From NCBI GenBank assembly GCA_016930435.1, contig JAFGGQ010000028.1, forward strand, positions 1-5,857: a stretch of DNA of 5,857 nt, given 5' to 3'. Of the stretch, positions 5,701 to 5,857 are shown piece by piece; the stretch's first letter is position 1, and the number at the start of each line of letters is the position of its first letter. Source of the stretch: a bacterium. GTDB lineage: Bacteria; UBP14; UBA6098; JAFGQG01. The position numbers were made by a program, and so were the translations under genes. The notes beneath the pieces were generated by a model, which was not told the origin of the DNA, made no database searches, and worked only from the letters and a program-made list of their open reading frames with translations.

Positions 5701-5857
5701 ATTATCAGCGCTACGCCGAATGCACCATTTTCCGGGACGTTTTTTTGGTCCAGGGGACGGTTCAAGACCAATACGGCGCCCTTAATATCAAGGCACGGCA
5801 TATCCTGAGCCTGAAGGTTTTCGCTGACCTGGAGTATGATCCCGTAAAATGCAGTTG
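2700..5857 (+). CDS. dnaE2: DnaE2/ImuC-type error-prone DNA polymerase III alpha subunit (runs to window edge)
   Basis: One uninterrupted frame of 1052 codons reaches the edge. The last two bases, TG, could begin a TGA stop, so the protein may be nearly complete, close to DnaE2 length (about 1000-1100) and shorter than replicative DnaE (about 1160). The N-terminal PHP domain (14 to about 210) keeps H18, H20, D27, H52, E77, H85, C136 and H205, but N203 replaces the usual Asp. The C-family palm has D393 and D395 in PDIDID and D546 in VKIDLLG, matching E. coli D401, D403 and D555. RGSAANS (354-360), SHAATYAV (741-748) and GFYS (774-777) resemble DnaE2. An HhH region lies around 815-875 and an OB fold around 955-1040. 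No clear QxxLF clamp motif is visible between them. No Shine-Dalgarno precedes ATG 2700, the only in-frame ATG after the TGA at 2676-2678, so translation is probably coupled to the 52-codon ORF. A replicative DnaE1 is the alternative, made unlikely by the context. Confidence 0.92.
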   Translation, partial: MPVKPTRRINEAEFVHLHLHSYYSLLDGSSSPDELVDRAVMLGFKSLALTDHNNLHGAIPFYDLCQQAGIKPIIGAELTLNKQFHTTVLCRNMQGYRNLCALITLGQLKGGSPENFDLKFEELAELKEGLFILSGCSRGEIPALLSQGESQLARITAQRYREAFGEYFYLELQYHPTLEASRLYHKIILLSNSSGVPPVATNNVHFARTEDHICHRVLTSIREGTTIHDGRPERFAPPDFYLKSKAEMGRIFEEIPEALLNTARIAGQCNLDLQLSRLKFPRFSLKPEETAPLKLAQLAFRGLERKYSAVTPEIEERARFELDIIRKLGFSDYFLVVWDIVKFAKSQGIPVVARGSAANSIVTYALGISNVDPLAQNLLFERFLNLSRTDPPDIDIDLCWKGRDQILKYVYDKYGHDRVAMISTFTTMRHRSCFREVAKVYGIAQGKVNFFSKRIPYFNHGTLYETVSTTRECQVIPFQEEPFSTIIFMADRLAKIPRHLGIHCGGIVISPEPITHFVPLQRAAKGIAITQFDMFSIEKIGLVKIDLLGQRALTILRETVEAVKDNYGHDIDLDRVEKDPATEETLTRGQTLGCFQIESPGMRQLLQMMGACTVNDLTIALSLIRPGPAEAGMKREYVEFRRGLKKVEYLHPILKKILGETYGIMLYQEDTIRVTAALADFSLEEGDFLRRAMTKRRHHEKIERLKAKFFKGARKKGIPLQTIETVWERINHFMSYSFCKSHAATYAVIAYQAAYLKTHFPVEYMAAVLSNHAGFYSTEVYLQEARRLGLEIMLPDINLSEQDFRTSKGKIRIGLGRVKGLSQRVMNQIFKERKGRPFSSLADFLHRVKITQSETESLIRAGAFDFMNEERSSLLWKLELIHQDFSKWWHDNSLALQNLQLPPTAEIRCAYKLSQKQKILMEYATLELFPRGHPFELVKGPGKKSNILTSIELYANINKHVSLLGYLIASRTIRTRSGESMKFLTFQDEKGTFEAVLSGNYYQRYAECTIFRDVFLVQGTVQDQYGALNIKARHILSLKVFADLEYDPVKCS

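Noticed and set aside
1-5857. CRISPR arrays, tRNA or rRNA genes
   Set aside because: No regularly spaced direct repeats, cloverleaf-like sequence or rRNA signature was seen.

Overview
The window holds one apparent SOS-inducible translesion-synthesis (mutasome) operon, read left to right on the + strand: lexA (419-1021), an intact Y-family polymerase dinB (1206-2423), an unrecognised 52-residue ORF (2552-2710), and a DnaE2/ImuC-type C-family polymerase (2700 to the window edge). The usual version of this cassette is lexA/imuA-imuB-dnaE2, where ImuB is a catalytically dead Y-family protein. Here there is no recognisable imuA, and the Y-family member keeps its complete catalytic triad and carries a clamp-binding motif (QLELF). 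The polymerase gene overlaps the 52-codon ORF by 11 nt and has no Shine-Dalgarno of its own, so the two are probably translationally coupled.

Region by region. 1-250 is AT-rich and without an intact gene. It contains a decayed minus-strand piece that reads like an IS1380/DDE-type transposase and two small inverted repeats. 250-302 is a compact promoter/operator: TTGACA, a -10-like TATTTTTG, and an 18-nt inverted repeat GGTGTTCAAATGAACACC lying over the predicted transcription start. 303-418 is the lexA leader, with a 25-codon ORF resembling the N-terminus of four-helix-bundle (S23/IVP-type) proteins. 1022-1205 and 2424-2551 are intergenic spacers built from inverted-repeat and purine-rich material, probably dispersed repeats.

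Organism. The Gram-negative style LexA, the error-prone DnaE2 and the cassette point to a Gram-negative bacterium with moderate GC in genes and AT-rich spacers. The promoter fits both sigma70 and the Bacteroidota pattern (TTG-N19-TAnnTTTG). The operator matches the TGTTC-N4-GAACA LexA motif that I recall as described for Verrucomicrobia. I infer an FCB or PVC group member and cannot resolve the phylum.

How the genes would work together (inference). DNA damage triggers RecA*-assisted self-cleavage of LexA at A87-G88 and opens the operator. LexA, DinB, the small protein and DnaE2 are then made as one unit. DinB could both insert opposite lesions and tether the complex to the sliding clamp, with DnaE2 extending.
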